Of a stretch of 64,000 nt of DNA, positions 28,987 to 38,310 are shown piece after piece; position 1 is the first letter of the stretch, and every line of letters begins with the position of its first letter. The notes under the pieces were generated by a model. That model was not told where the DNA came from. It made no database searches and saw only the letters and a list, made by a program, of their open reading frames with translations. This DNA is from Pararobbsia alpina (GTDB taxonomy: Bacteria > Pseudomonadota > Gammaproteobacteria > Burkholderiales > Burkholderiaceae): NCBI RefSeq assembly GCF_902859895.1, contig NZ_CADIKM010000025.1, positions 1 to 64,000 of the forward strand, written 5' to 3'. Position numbers and translations under genes: made by a program.

Positions 28987-29406
28987 TCATGTCGATTTAT
29001 TCTTGTCTATTTTCGCTCGGATACCCACAGGCGCTTTTTTCTTCAATTTGATCTGATTGTAATCAACAGCGGCACGGACGAGATTTTGTAGAGCACGCTC
29101 ATTGATCTTGTCGCCCTCGAAAAAATCGATTGCTCGTCTCATGTTGCCTTCGAGGCCCGCGTTGAAGAGCTTGTCCGGATCCGGGAGGCTTGCCCCGTGG
29201 GCAAAGGTAAGCTTCACCTTCCCTTTGTGGGCGTTGGCGACCGCGATTATTCCGTCGTGAGACCACACCGGGCTTCCCATCCACTTCCATTCCTCGACTA
29301 TCTCCTGGTCGGCCTCGAGGATGCGCTTGCGGATGCTGGCGAACATTTTGCCACGCCAATCGGTGAGTTCTGCGATCAGCTGATCGATACGCTCCGATGG
29401 ATTCAT
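28987..29406 (-). CDS. DUF1801 domain protein
   Basis: 139 residues with the DUF1801/YdhG-like pattern: IDQLIAELTDWRGKMFASIRK, EEWKWMGSPVWSHDGI, VKLTFAHGASLPDP, INERALQNLVRAAVDYN. Small cytoplasmic alpha/beta proteins of unknown role. The C-terminus is lysine rich. Followed upstream on the same strand by a GNAT gene about 60 bases away. Confidence 0.85.
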   Translation of the reverse strand: MNPSERIDQLIAELTDWRGKMFASIRKRILEADQEIVEEWKWMGSPVWSHDGIIAVANAHKGKVKLTFAHGASLPDPDKLFNAGLEGNMRRAIDFFEGDKINERALQNLVRAAVDYNQIKLKKKAPVGIRAKIDKNKST

Positions 29407-29466
29407 TGGACCCCTTTGCGGTGAATTCTGACCGTTCCAAGCAGTTCGTGTTGTCGGCTTCCTGCA

Positions 29467-30099
29467 TCATAGTTCAAGCGTCACCACACGCAGTGTGGGA
29501 TCTTCAGGGCATTGCATATCCGCAAAGCCGAGCCGAGCGGCGAGTCCACGCATACTGGAGTTGGCGGCCAGGACGAAGCCTTCCATGCGTTGGACACCCC
29601 GCGCACGGGCTATCTCGATCAGCGTCTCCATCAGGCGCCGGGCAAGGCCCAAACCATGCCAGTCATCGGCGAGCGTCACGGCAAACTCGCAGCTATTGTT
29701 CCCCGGAGTCAAGGCATAACGCGCACCTCCAATGATGCTTTGCCGGGGCCCTTCATCGCTAAGGGCGACGAGCGCAACCTCTCGATCGGGAGCCGGATGG
29801 GTCGCCGAATCGAAGACTTTTTCGGGCAGGGTCCGCACTGCCGTGAAGAAGCGCGTGTAACGCGCCTCCGCGGAGAGGTGCTCGAAGGCGGCTTCAAGCC
29901 CGTCTTTGTCTTCAGGGCGGATCGGCCGTACCGTGGCACGGCGCCCATTGCGCAGCGTCACGGCAAGCGGCAGAGGCGTTTCTCTTTGGTGCTCATCTCG
30001 CATATTCGCTCCGTGCTGGCCGAATGATCCTGTTAGCGACAAAGCTTGCGTCAGCTCGTGCGGCTGAAGCGCTTGCAAGTGTGTCGGGATCGGTTGCAT
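29467..30099 (-). CDS. GNAT-family N-acetyltransferase
   Basis: 210 residues. The acetyltransferase domain spans about 45-205: VTLRNGRRATVRPIRPEDKD is typical of the Pat/YfiQ-like GNAT branch, and acetyl-CoA binding motif A is WHGLGLARRLMETLIEIAR. An alternative start at 30003 (MRDEHQRE) would remove a 32-residue leader with no clear homology. The substrate could be a protein lysine or a small molecule. Confidence 0.87.
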   Translation of the reverse strand: MQPIPTHLQALQPHELTQALSLTGSFGQHGANMRDEHQRETPLPLAVTLRNGRRATVRPIRPEDKDGLEAAFEHLSAEARYTRFFTAVRTLPEKVFDSATHPAPDREVALVALSDEGPRQSIIGGARYALTPGNNSCEFAVTLADDWHGLGLARRLMETLIEIARARGVQRMEGFVLAANSSMRGLAARLGFADMQCPEDPTLRVVTLEL

Positions 30100-30598
30100 C
30101 GGAGCGATCCCAGCAGTACCGCGATGCCCCGATATACCTCAAGTCAGTGTAGTAGATCACCACCTACATCCCAAGATGCTCGGCGGCTTTCAGATTTACG
30201 TTACTGAAGCCAATGCAGCGGAGCGCGACAAGGCTTATTCCGCCACGCTTGAGTTATTTTCGGCCAACTGATCAATCCACGTTCGACACCGGCTTCTGCA
30301 ACCACGCCATGTCATCTCACTGTCAATCGCGGTATGTAGTCTCCGAGTCGCGGATGATCCCGCGACGTAACGCTGTCATCGACCTCAGGCTAAAACGACA
30401 AACGTTCTCGAATGCCTGACATGCATGGGCCTGATCGCCCTCGGTGACTCGCGCTGTTTGGGCAGCGCCTGTTCATGTTTGCACCCGGCTTGCCGATCTA
30501 CACGGTTGGCGCAGTGCGTCTCGACAACGAACAGGCATCGCGCGTTCTTCGCTCACCTCGAGTCAGTTTGTTCTCCAAACCTATTCGCACACTTTGAA
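30100..30598. other. Intergenic region between the GNAT gene and phospholipase C
   Basis: About 500 bases between divergent genes. The phospholipase frame stays open upstream to 30425, but that extension precedes the Tat signal and has no ribosome site. No RNA gene or repeat seen; promoter elements not identifiable by eye. Confidence 0.45.
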
Positions 30599-32761
30599 AT
30601 GCAAAAAATAGATCGACGTCAATTCTTGCGCAGTTCCGCGAGCGCCGTAGGTTCGGCCGCCATGCTCGCGGCACTCCCCGCCAGTATTCAACGCGCACTC
30701 GCCATCCCGGCACACAACAAGAGCGGCACCATTAACGACATTGAACACATTGTCGTGTTGATGCAGGAAAACCGCTCCTTCGATCACTATTTCGGAACCC
30801 TGCGTGGCGTGCGCGGGTATGGCGATCGTTTTCCCATTCCGCTGGCGAGCGGCAAGTCGGTCTGGTATCAATCCGACGGCACTAAGGAAATCACGCCGTT
30901 CCGCTTCAACAAGAACACGATGAATGCGGCGCTCATCCCGGATATGCCGCACAGTTTCCCGGATGCACAGGCAGCTTGGAATCAGGGCAGCTATGGCTAC
31001 TGGCCGAAGTACAAGACGGCGACGTCAATGGGCTACTACACGCGCGAGGAAGCTCCGTTTCAGTATGCGCTCGCAGAGGCATTCACCATTTGCGACGCTT
31101 ACCACTGCTCGGTCGCAACCGGTACAGATCCGAATCGCATCGCATTCTTTTCGGGTTCGAACAACAACCCAGTGCTACGCAATCAAGGCATCAACTGCAC
31201 GGATGCCGACTCCGAGCCGGTCAATCTCCGTTGCTGGATCACCGGCACGTGGCCGACTCCGGGCTACACCTATGCGGGCTCCGGGTTCAATTGGCCAACT
31301 ATCCCTGATGTACTGGAAAGCTCGGGAATCAGTTGGCGCATCTATCAGGACCCGAACAACAACTGGACCGGTGCGATGAACGGCTGCCTTGCGTTCAACA
31401 GCTTTCGCAACGCGAAGCCGGGCTCGGCGATCTACGAGAAGGGCATGAGCAATGGGTCTCTCGAGGACCTGGCCAATGACGTGCGCAACGGAACGCTGCC
31501 GGCAGTCAGTTGGGTCTTGCCGAGCCAGCTGGAATCCGAGCATCCTGGCGCGCCGTCGAGCGCGGCACACGGGGGCTATTTCGCCGAGCAGGTGCTGCAG
31601 GCCCTGACATCCAATCCCGAGACCTGGAGCAAGACTGCCTTCTTCCTGACGTTCGACGAAAACGATGGCCTGTTCGACCACGTCCCGCCGCCCGCGGTCC
31701 CGTCGTATAACCCCGATGGCAGTCTAGCCGGCAAGTCGACGCTGGACGTCAATGGCATGTACTTCGCGGTGAACAAGGCGTCCTACCTGATGGCCACGGA
31801 TACCGCGAGCGGGAACGTCCGTCCGTGGGGAATGGGCGCGCGCGTGCCGATGTATGTGGTGTCGCCGTGGAGCAGGGGCGGCTTCGTGAACTCGCAGGTC
31901 TTCGACCACGCGTCACTTGGGCTGTTCCTCGAACAGCGCTTCAACGTGACGATTCCGGCGATCAGCAAATGGCACCGTGCAGTCAGCGGCGACCTGACAT
32001 CGGCGTTCGACTTCTCGCATCCGAACGATGGCAGGTTTCCGACGATGCCCGACATGAGCGATTGGGAGCAAATCGAAGCCCAGTCCAAGACATTGCCAAC
32101 CGCGACAGCCCCGGCTACGCCAGCCGCGCTCTTTCAGGAGCCCGGTACGCGCTATTCCCGCGCGTTGCCCTACGAGCTGCATACGAGTGCCTCGGTTCAA
32201 CCGAACGGGGCGGTGACGCTCACGTTCCAGAACACGGGCTCGCAAGGCGCAGTGTTTCATGTCTACGACAAGAACCATCTTGACCGAATCCCGCGTCGCT
32301 ACACGGTCGAAGCCGGCTTGGCGCTGTCGGACAATTACTGGAACCCAATGGCGACGGACAATGGAGCCTACGATCTTTGGGTCTACGGCCCGAACGGATT
32401 TGTACGCACCTTCAAGGGCAGTGTGAATGGCGCGGTTGCAGAGATCGAGGTGGGCTACGAGGCCGACAACACCACCGTGTCCATCAAGGCCCACAACAGC
32501 GGCCACGCCCCGATCAATCTGACGGTTGTCGCAAACGCCTATCGCCGGGGCGGTCCGTGGATCCTCCGGGTGCCGGCTGGCGTGACTGTCGAACAGCATT
32601 GGGACGTCACGGACAACGCCAACTGGTACGACTTCACGGTATCAGGCGAGAACTTCGAGCGGCGCTTTGCTGGCCGCTTGGAGAACGGCCGTGCATTGTT
32701 GAGCGATCCGGCGATGGTGCCGTCCCGGCATCAAGAGGGTCAAGGCAACGAGGGCGATTGA
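30599..32761 (+). CDS. Tat-exported phosphocholine-specific phospholipase C
   Basis: 720 residues. MQKIDRRQFLRSSAS is a Tat signal, which fixes the start at 30599. The catalytic half matches the phosphoesterase (acid phosphatase/PlcC) family: VLMQENRSFDHYFGTLRG holds metal and nucleophile residues, FLTFDENDGLFDHVPPP is the second metal site, and GMGARVPMYVVSPWSRGG follows. Two C-terminal DUF756 repeats start near YELHTSASVQPNG and WDVTDNANWYDF. These enzymes cleave phosphatidylcholine or sphingomyelin outside the cytoplasm, freeing phosphocholine for phosphate or choline supply. Haemolytic and non-haemolytic types cannot be told apart here. Followed by two hairpins facing the convergent ABC operon. 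Confidence 0.93.
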   Translation: MQKIDRRQFLRSSASAVGSAAMLAALPASIQRALAIPAHNKSGTINDIEHIVVLMQENRSFDHYFGTLRGVRGYGDRFPIPLASGKSVWYQSDGTKEITPFRFNKNTMNAALIPDMPHSFPDAQAAWNQGSYGYWPKYKTATSMGYYTREEAPFQYALAEAFTICDAYHCSVATGTDPNRIAFFSGSNNNPVLRNQGINCTDADSEPVNLRCWITGTWPTPGYTYAGSGFNWPTIPDVLESSGISWRIYQDPNNNWTGAMNGCLAFNSFRNAKPGSAIYEKGMSNGSLEDLANDVRNGTLPAVSWVLPSQLESEHPGAPSSAAHGGYFAEQVLQALTSNPETWSKTAFFLTFDENDGLFDHVPPPAVPSYNPDGSLAGKSTLDVNGMYFAVNKASYLMATDTASGNVRPWGMGARVPMYVVSPWSRGGFVNSQVFDHASLGLFLEQRFNVTIPAISKWHRAVSGDLTSAFDFSHPNDGRFPTMPDMSDWEQIEAQSKTLPTATAPATPAALFQEPGTRYSRALPYELHTSASVQPNGAVTLTFQNTGSQGAVFHVYDKNHLDRIPRRYTVEAGLALSDNYWNPMATDNGAYDLWVYGPNGFVRTFKGSVNGAVAEIEVGYEADNTTVSIKAHNSGHAPINLTVVANAYRRGGPWILRVPAGVTVEQHWDVTDNANWYDFTVSGENFERRFAGRLENGRALLSDPAMVPSRHQEGQGNEGD

Positions 32762-32827
32762 TCGCGGCGGTCCGCCACGGCAAAGTTGATCTTGTCGGGA
32801 CGGGCGGCTGCCAGCCTCTTCGGATTC

Positions 32828-32854
32828 TTCTCTCCCTGTGATGCGGGGAGAGAA
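32828..32854. terminator. Hairpin 1 between phospholipase C and the ribose-type ABC operon
   Basis: Inverted repeat TTCTCTCCC (32828-32836) / GGGAGAGAA (32846-32854), perfect over 9 bp, between convergent genes. Probably a bidirectional terminator. Confidence 0.6.
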
Positions 32855-32858
32855 GGAA

Positions 32859-32884
32859 AGAGGAAGCGCCGCGACGCTTCCTCT
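32859..32884. terminator. Hairpin 2 between phospholipase C and the ribose-type ABC operon
   Basis: Inverted repeat AGAGGAAGCG / CGCTTCCTCT, perfect over 10 bp with a 6-base loop, four bases after hairpin 1 and 24 bases before the end of the binding-protein gene. Likely terminates the minus-strand ABC operon. Confidence 0.6.
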
Positions 32885-32908
32885 CTCATCGCGCTCGAGC
32901 GGCAACGG

Positions 32909-33850
32909 TCAATCGTAGAGCACGGCTGCGATCTTGGGATCGTTCATATTGCTCTTGTCGTACCAGTAGAACCCGGTGTCGATTTTCTTGGGCAGCTTCT
33001 CGCCCTTGAGCGCCTTCACCGCGGAGTCGACGACGCATTTGCCGATGCCGACCGGGTTCTGCGTAATGGCGCCGGCCATCAGGCCCGAGCTGATATCTTC
33101 CTTTTGCTCCTTGCCGGAATCGTAGCCAATCAGGACGAGCTTCTTGCCCGACTCCTTGACGCCGATTGCCGCGCCTTCCGCCGAGCCTTCATTCGCGCCG
33201 AAAATGCCCTTGAGATTCGGATTGGCCTGGATCATCGTCTTGGCGATTTCCGCCGACTTCAAATGGTCGCCTGCGCCATACTGGACTGAGACGATCTTGA
33301 TGTTCGGGTGCTTCGCCTTCATCTGATTCAGGAAGCCGTCGCGGCGATCGATGCCGGTTCGGCTGGTCTGGTCGTGGACGATCACACCGACTTCACCCGA
33401 ATCGCCGATCGCCTCGGCCATCTTGTCGGCGGCGAGTGCGGCCGCGGCAAGATTGTCCGTCGTACACGTCGTCAGCGGAATGTCGCTGTCGACACCCGAG
33501 TCGAAGGCGATGACGGGCATTTTGGCGGCCTGCGCCTTCTTCAACAGCGGAATGGCCGCTTTGCTATCGAGCGCGGCGATGCCGATCGCCTGGGGCTTCT
33601 TGGCGAGCGCGGCCGAGAGCATGTCGATCTGCTTGTCGACCATGGCCTCGGTTTCCGGACCCTCGAAGGTGATCCTGACGTTCTGCTCCTTCGCCGACTG
33701 TTCCGCGCCGGCTTTGACAGCCTGCCAGAACTGGTGCTGGAAGCCCTTCGAGATGAGCGGGATGTAGGGCTCATCCGCGCACGCAAGACTCGTCCCGCCA
33801 ACGAGAGCGCTAACGCCAACCGCGACACTGATCAGTCTGCTTCTCAACAT
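32909..33850 (-). CDS. Ribose-type sugar ABC transporter substrate-binding protein
   Basis: 313 residues. Signal peptide 1 to about 22 (VSALVGGTSLACA). Peripla_BP_4 pattern: YIPLISKGFQHQFWQAVKAG, KKPQAIGIAALDSKAA, MPVIAFDSGVDSD, VGVIVHDQTSRTGIDRRDGF, LKGIFGANEGSAEGAAIGV. The start at 33850 is fixed by AGGAGGAGAAACCCC. Third gene of the operon ATPase-permease-binding protein. It binds a monosaccharide; no kinase or dehydrogenase nearby tells which. Confidence 0.9.
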   Translation of the reverse strand: MLRSRLISVAVGVSALVGGTSLACADEPYIPLISKGFQHQFWQAVKAGAEQSAKEQNVRITFEGPETEAMVDKQIDMLSAALAKKPQAIGIAALDSKAAIPLLKKAQAAKMPVIAFDSGVDSDIPLTTCTTDNLAAAALAADKMAEAIGDSGEVGVIVHDQTSRTGIDRRDGFLNQMKAKHPNIKIVSVQYGAGDHLKSAEIAKTMIQANPNLKGIFGANEGSAEGAAIGVKESGKKLVLIGYDSGKEQKEDISSGLMAGAITQNPVGIGKCVVDSAVKALKGEKLPKKIDTGFYWYDKSNMNDPKIAAVLYD

Positions 33851-33937
33851 GGGGTTTCTCCTCCTAAGGTGGGGCATCAACCTTCAGCCGTTGGGGAGCC
33901 TTTGGCGCTCCCTTTCTTGATCTTGTCCTGTGTAGCG

Positions 33938-34963
33938 TCAGCCTTTCCTGCGGCGCAAGATATCGGCGTAGACCGCGAGAATGATGATGAGGCCTGTCAC
34001 CACGATCTGCCATTCCTGGGCGACGGACATGATGCGCAGGCCGTTGGTCAGCACGCTCATGATGAACGCGCCGATGATCGTGCCGAGAATCGTGCCCGAA
34101 CCGCCGCTGAGCGAGGTCCCGCCGATGACCACGGCGGCGATCGCTTCAAGTTCATAGCCCTGGCCTAGCGCCGGCTGGGCCGAATTCAGTCGCGAGGCGA
34201 TGAGCAGCCCGGCGAAGCCGCAAATGGCCCCGCCCAGGCCGTAAATGGCAATCTTCCAGCGATCGACATTCACACCGGAAAGCCGTACGGCTTCTTCGTT
34301 GCTGCCAAGCGCAAATGTGTAGCGGCCGAGCGCCGTGCGATTGAGCGTGATCGAACTCAAGACCGCAAGGAAAAACAGAATCAGGACCGCGTTCGGAATG
34401 GGCAGGCTCGGCAGTACATGACCGATGAGCGAATCCTGGGAGATCATGTAGAAGTTTTCAGTGTCGGTGAAATAGATCGGCTTGTCGGCCGAGACGACGA
34501 GCGAAAGCCCCTTCAGCAGCATCATCATGCCCAGGGTGGCAATGAACGGCGGTATTTTCATTTTCGCCGTGAGGGTTCCCGATATGGTTCCGCAGATCGC
34601 GCCCGTCGCGATCGCAGCGATGACGCCGATCCACATCGGCAAATGCCAATAGGTCAGAAACACACCGCAAATGACCGCTGTGAAGGTCATCAAGGTGCCG
34701 ACGGACAAATCGATGCCGCCGGTGATGATGACGAACGTGCAGGCGATCGCCAAAACGCCGTTGACCGCCGTCGCCTGCAGAATCCCGAGGATATTGTCCA
34801 TCTGCATGAAAGCGGGCGAGGCGAAGCTGAAAAAGATCAGCAGCAGAACCAGGCTGCCGAACGCGAGCAGCTTTTGCACTGAGGTCGGCGCAAAGACGCG
34901 GGCTCTAAGGCCGGACAACCGTCCTTGATTAGCCAGCGCTGAAGTATCCGATGGCAATGTCAT
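33938..34963 (-). CDS. Ribose-type sugar ABC transporter permease (RbsC-like)
   Basis: 341 residues, about nine TM helices, BPD_transp_2 family. Hallmarks: VIITGGIDLSVGTLMTF, TLGMMMLLKGLSLV, GSNEEAVRLSGVNVDRWKI (coupling loop), GTSLSGGSGTILGTIIGA. It sits 19 bases after the ATPase gene and 87 bases before the binding-protein gene. Confidence 0.92.
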   Translation of the reverse strand: MTLPSDTSALANQGRLSGLRARVFAPTSVQKLLAFGSLVLLLIFFSFASPAFMQMDNILGILQATAVNGVLAIACTFVIITGGIDLSVGTLMTFTAVICGVFLTYWHLPMWIGVIAAIATGAICGTISGTLTAKMKIPPFIATLGMMMLLKGLSLVVSADKPIYFTDTENFYMISQDSLIGHVLPSLPIPNAVLILFFLAVLSSITLNRTALGRYTFALGSNEEAVRLSGVNVDRWKIAIYGLGGAICGFAGLLIASRLNSAQPALGQGYELEAIAAVVIGGTSLSGGSGTILGTIIGAFIMSVLTNGLRIMSVAQEWQIVVTGLIIILAVYADILRRRKG

Positions 34964-34982
34964 GAAATGGGTCTCTCGAGGC

Positions 34983-36494
34983 TTAGGCCGCTTTTAAGGT
35001 TTCTCTTTGCGTTGCCAATTGCATGATGCGCTCTTGCGTCGCCTCGCTGGCCGAGAGTTCGCCCGTGATGCGCCCCTCGCACATCACGATGATGCGGTCG
35101 CTCATGCGCAAGATTTCCGGCAGTTCCGACGAGATCATCACGATCGCCTTGCCTTGCCCGGCGAGCGAGCGCAGGAGTTTGTAGATCTCGCTCTTGGCAC
35201 CGACGTCGATGCCGCGCGTCGGCTCGTCGAAGAACAGCACATCGCAGTCGCGCTCGAGCCATTTCGCAATGACAATTTTCTGCTGATTGCCGCCCGAGAG
35301 CAGCCGCACCTCCTGCGCCGCGGAGGGCGTGCGAATGGCGAGCAGCTTGATGAATTGGGTGGCTGTCCCGCGTATCTGAGCGTGGCGCAAGAAGAAGTTG
35401 AACGAAAGGAATTTGCGCAAGTTGGACATCACGATGTTCGATTCGACGTCCATTCCGGTCGCAAGGCCGAAGCGCTTGCGGTCTTCCGAGAGATAGCCGA
35501 TACCGCGCGCCACCGCATCGCTTGGCGTCCTGATCGTTGCCTTCGCGCCTTTCACGACAATCTCGCCAGATTCGACCGGATCGGCGCCGAACACCGCTCG
35601 GGCGACCTCGGTGCGACCCGCGCCCATCAAGCCGGCAAAGCCCAATATCTCGCCTTTGCGCAGCGCGAAGCTCACGTCTCTGACCAGCGGACCGGCGTTC
35701 AAATTCTTGACTTCGAGCGCGACCTCGCCTTGGTCCGTCGCGCTGCGAGAAGGCGCGACGTCGGTCAACGTTCGCCCGACCATCATGCCGATGATCGCTT
35801 CGACGTGGGTGTCCCTGGCGGCGACGGTGGCCACGAATTCCCCGTCACGCAACACGGTGACGCGGTCGGCAATCTGTTTGAGCTCATCCATCTTGTGAGA
35901 GATATAGATGATTCCCACGCCCCGGCTCTTCAGCTCTCTGATGATGCGGAAGAGTTCGGCGATCTCGGCATCGTTGAGTGCCGAGGTGGGCTCGTCCATG
36001 ATCAGGACGCGCGAATCGAAGGACAAGGCCTTGGCGATCTCGACCATCTGCTGCATGGCGACCGTGAGCGTGCCGACAACGGCGCGCGGGTCGAGCTTCA
36101 CATGCATGCGGGCAAGAATGTCGCGCGCTTGCGCGTTGAGCTTGTCTTCGTCGAGGAACAGGCCGAGGTGTCCGCGCGGCTCGCGGCCGATGAACATATT
36201 CTGGGCGACGCTCAGATGATTCATCAACTGGAGTTCCTGATGAATGATGCACACGCCCATGGCCTGCGCCTGGCGCGGGCTCAAGAACTCGACCGGCTGG
36301 CCGTCATAGAGGAATTCGCCGGAATCCCGGGTGTAGACGCCGGCCAGGATTTTCATCAGCGTCGATTTGCCGGCGCCATTCTCACCCATCAGCGCATGGA
36401 CTTCACCCGCTATGAGCTCAAACTGGACTTCGTGAAGCGCCCTCACGCCGGGAAAGCTCTTGTTGAGCGCTTTGACGGAAATGAGCGGGATCAT
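34983..36494 (-). CDS. Ribose-type sugar ABC transporter ATP-binding protein (RbsA-like)
   Basis: 503-residue double ABC ATPase. First half: Walker [13 protein letters not shown], Walker [12 protein letters not shown]. Second half: a degenerate Walker A ([11 protein letters not shown]), signature [15 protein letters not shown], Walker [13 protein letters not shown], as usual for RbsA/MglA/XylG. First gene of the minus-strand operon. Confidence 0.93.
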   Translation of the reverse strand: MIPLISVKALNKSFPGVRALHEVQFELIAGEVHALMGENGAGKSTLMKILAGVYTRDSGEFLYDGQPVEFLSPRQAQAMGVCIIHQELQLMNHLSVAQNMFIGREPRGHLGLFLDEDKLNAQARDILARMHVKLDPRAVVGTLTVAMQQMVEIAKALSFDSRVLIMDEPTSALNDAEIAELFRIIRELKSRGVGIIYISHKMDELKQIADRVTVLRDGEFVATVAARDTHVEAIIGMMVGRTLTDVAPSRSATDQGEVALEVKNLNAGPLVRDVSFALRKGEILGFAGLMGAGRTEVARAVFGADPVESGEIVVKGAKATIRTPSDAVARGIGYLSEDRKRFGLATGMDVESNIVMSNLRKFLSFNFFLRHAQIRGTATQFIKLLAIRTPSAAQEVRLLSGGNQQKIVIAKWLERDCDVLFFDEPTRGIDVGAKSEIYKLLRSLAGQGKAIVMISSELPEILRMSDRIIVMCEGRITGELSASEATQERIMQLATQRETLKAA

Positions 36495-36799
36495 GGCGCG
36501 GGTTGAACGACAATTCCGCGACGGCCGCTGGCCTCATCGCGAGATGCTTGTCGAAAAAGCGCCGGGCGTTGCCGAGTATCGCGGCTGAAATCGTAACGAG
36601 AAGCCAGACCCATTCCTGGGGCCCCCCCGAGCTGATGTGCAGCGATTCTACGACGCTGTACGGCGGGGGCTCAAGGTTAGGCATTCCCTAATATCGTCTT
36701 GCACGATGGCTCGGGAAGGCTGCTTGCTTCGATTGGGAAGACTGCCGGCGAAGACTGTTCGAGTCGATCGCCGGATCGGTGGGTGTCAGGATCGCCGAC
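36495..36799. other. Region upstream of the ribose-type operon
   Basis: About 300 bases. An 88-codon minus-strand frame (36418-36684) overlaps the ATPase start; its product is unrecognised and I do not call it a gene. A G4C7 run lies near 36620. The operon promoter should be here but is not identifiable. Confidence 0.4.
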
Positions 36800-37222
36800 T
36801 CAAGCAGCTTTCCTGACTTGGTCGGCATTGAGACCAAACTGGCGCGCGATGGACTGCAGTCTGTCGTTCCATTCCCAGACGCCGAAGATGTCATGCACGT
36901 TTTGCAGGCAGCTGAGCAGACTGACTGTCTGGGTGTCGTAGACGTTGATCTTCGAACGCAGCAGCGCTTTCTTCAGCGCGGCGACGCCCGCGTCCATGTA
37001 GGCAGGCACTTCACTTTTTCCCTGGCTGACAAAGCGGACGGGAACCCCCTCCATCGCCGTCACGTAGTCACGTGGTTTGATGAAGTTGCCGATCGGACAG
37101 CCGCCGCAGAAGCCTCGGTATGCCCCACCGCCGCCCGGCAGGAGCGATGCCTGACGCTGCTGAAAAAGATGCTGGACGGCCTTGTCGAAGATGGCTTGAT
37201 GGCTTAAGAAATCGAGGCTCAT
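36800..37222 (-). CDS. Conserved hypothetical protein with a CGGCPIG motif
   Basis: 140 residues. Conserved-looking features: an N-terminal amphipathic helix (FLSHQAIFDKAVQHLFQQR), a glycine-rich stretch with a close Cys pair (YRGFCGGCPIGNFIKP), VAALKKALLRSKINVYDTQTV, and an acidic/aromatic C-terminal helix (FGVWEWNDRLQSIARQFGL). The Cys pair could bind metal or form a disulfide. It resembles short proteins seen in other Burkholderiaceae genomes, but I know no function. Confidence 0.72.
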   Translation of the reverse strand: MSLDFLSHQAIFDKAVQHLFQQRQASLLPGGGGAYRGFCGGCPIGNFIKPRDYVTAMEGVPVRFVSQGKSEVPAYMDAGVAALKKALLRSKINVYDTQTVSLLSCLQNVHDIFGVWEWNDRLQSIARQFGLNADQVRKAA

Positions 37223-37535
37223 ACGTGTCTCCTGCCGCGCTCGAGTTGCGCGAATAAGCCAGGTGGTCGGCGGGCCAACCGCCAGCTTTGCGCCGTCATC
37301 ACTGCAAGCGCTGTCTTGATGAGTGAAGAGTAGGTTTTGCTGCCGGGCATATCTACTCTACGGTTGGATATGCCGATGCCGCGTTAGGGTAACGGGCCTA
37401 TCCGTCCGTATAACCGAAGACTTGTCGAGTGTCGGATTGGGTGCGTCTGGTGGAGGCGTGCGGGATCTCCGCACGCCTCACCACACAATGCCTGGCGATC
37501 CGGGTAGGCCGCCGGCGATTCGTCGACCTGACGGT
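37223..37535. other. Intergenic region with terminator, no gene
   Basis: 313 bases between two minus-strand genes. It carries the hairpin at 37453-37479 and presumably the promoter for 36800-37222. Nothing else recognised. Confidence 0.5.
37453..37479 (-). terminator. Putative terminator of the DUF4148 gene
   Basis: Perfect 11-bp inverted repeat GAGGCGTGCGG / CCGCACGCCTC with a 5-base loop, 56 bases past the DUF4148 stop on the minus strand. No clear T tract follows, so it may be a simple 3' stem. Confidence 0.55.
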
Positions 37536-37913
37536 TCAATGATGGGAATAGATCGACGTCATGCCGTCGTTGCCGCTGGCGGCGACCATCGCAGGAGCAC
37601 CGGATGCCGACGCAGTGCCGGCTACGGTGGGGTTGCTGCGCGTCACTGCATTTTGCGCAGCCACTTTGGCCTCGGCCGCCTGGATATCGTCCGGGTAGTG
37701 GATATCTTCGCCCCTGGCCGGGTTATAGCCTGCCTTTTCAATCTGGACGAGCTGGGCGCGCACCTGAGCACGGCTCAGGGCATCGGGCTGTGCGGCCACC
37801 GCGGCCGGTCCGTTGGACGAGGGAGTGGCACTATCTGCAAAGGTGGGTGCGGCAATGACGGGTGCGGCAATGACGGCTGCAAGGACGAAAGCTGCAAGGC
37901 TTTTGGTATTCAT
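37536..37913 (-). CDS. DUF4148 secreted small protein
   Basis: 125 residues. Signal peptide 1 to about 26 (MNTKSLAAFVLAAVIAAPVIA...AFA-like cleavage near TFADS). The DUF4148 core is LSRAQVRAQLVQIEKAGYNPARGEDIHYPDDIQAAEAKV. Burkholderiaceae carry many paralogues of this periplasmic family; function unknown, often stress-responsive. It has its own transcription unit with an AT-rich upstream region. Confidence 0.9.
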   Translation of the reverse strand: MNTKSLAAFVLAAVIAAPVIAAPTFADSATPSSNGPAAVAAQPDALSRAQVRAQLVQIEKAGYNPARGEDIHYPDDIQAAEAKVAAQNAVTRSNPTVAGTASASGAPAMVAASGNDGMTSIYSHH

Positions 37914-38310
37914 GAATCTGCTCCGATGTCTGAAAAGTTGTTCGTTCTGCCTTGCCCCGGCGCAGCGACTGTTGCTCTGGCCGGTGGTGAGACGACGGAG
38001 ATCAGTCTATACCCTTACTATCGTAATGTATCTATCATAGGAAAATGCAATATCAACTCGTTGCATTATTTATCGGCGCCGATGCGTCCGGGGGGAAAAA
38101 GCTTCCTTCAGCCCGAAACGGCCTAGGGGAGTGATGGCGCATCTACAGTCGGGTCCGCGCCGAGGGCATTCGGGTCAGTGTCACCTCCCTCGCGATGAGT
38201 AACCCCGCCGGCAGCGTTGGGTTAGGGGCGAGTTCTAGAACGTTCCCCGATTAACGGGCGACTGCTTCGAGCACATATACTGCTTGTTCCTCCCCACGCT
38301 GAGAGAGATC
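37914..38310. other. Divergent intergenic region with an AT-rich block
   Basis: About 400 bases between the DUF4148 gene (-) and the hydroxyacid oxidase (+). A block at about 38000-38075 is far more AT-rich than its surroundings and contains the inverted repeat AATGCAA / TTGCATT (10-base gap). Probably promoter and operator for the DUF4148 gene. No gene seen. Confidence 0.45.

Noticed and set aside
35007-36506. 499-codon + strand frame opposite the ribose-type ATPase
   Set aside because: Antisense to a clear RbsA-like gene; His/Arg/Asp-rich composition without domains.
36418-36684. 88-codon minus-strand frame before the ribose-type ATPase
   Set aside because: Overlaps the ATPase start by 77 bases, no ribosome site, no recognisable protein. 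Kept only as a remark on the intergenic region.
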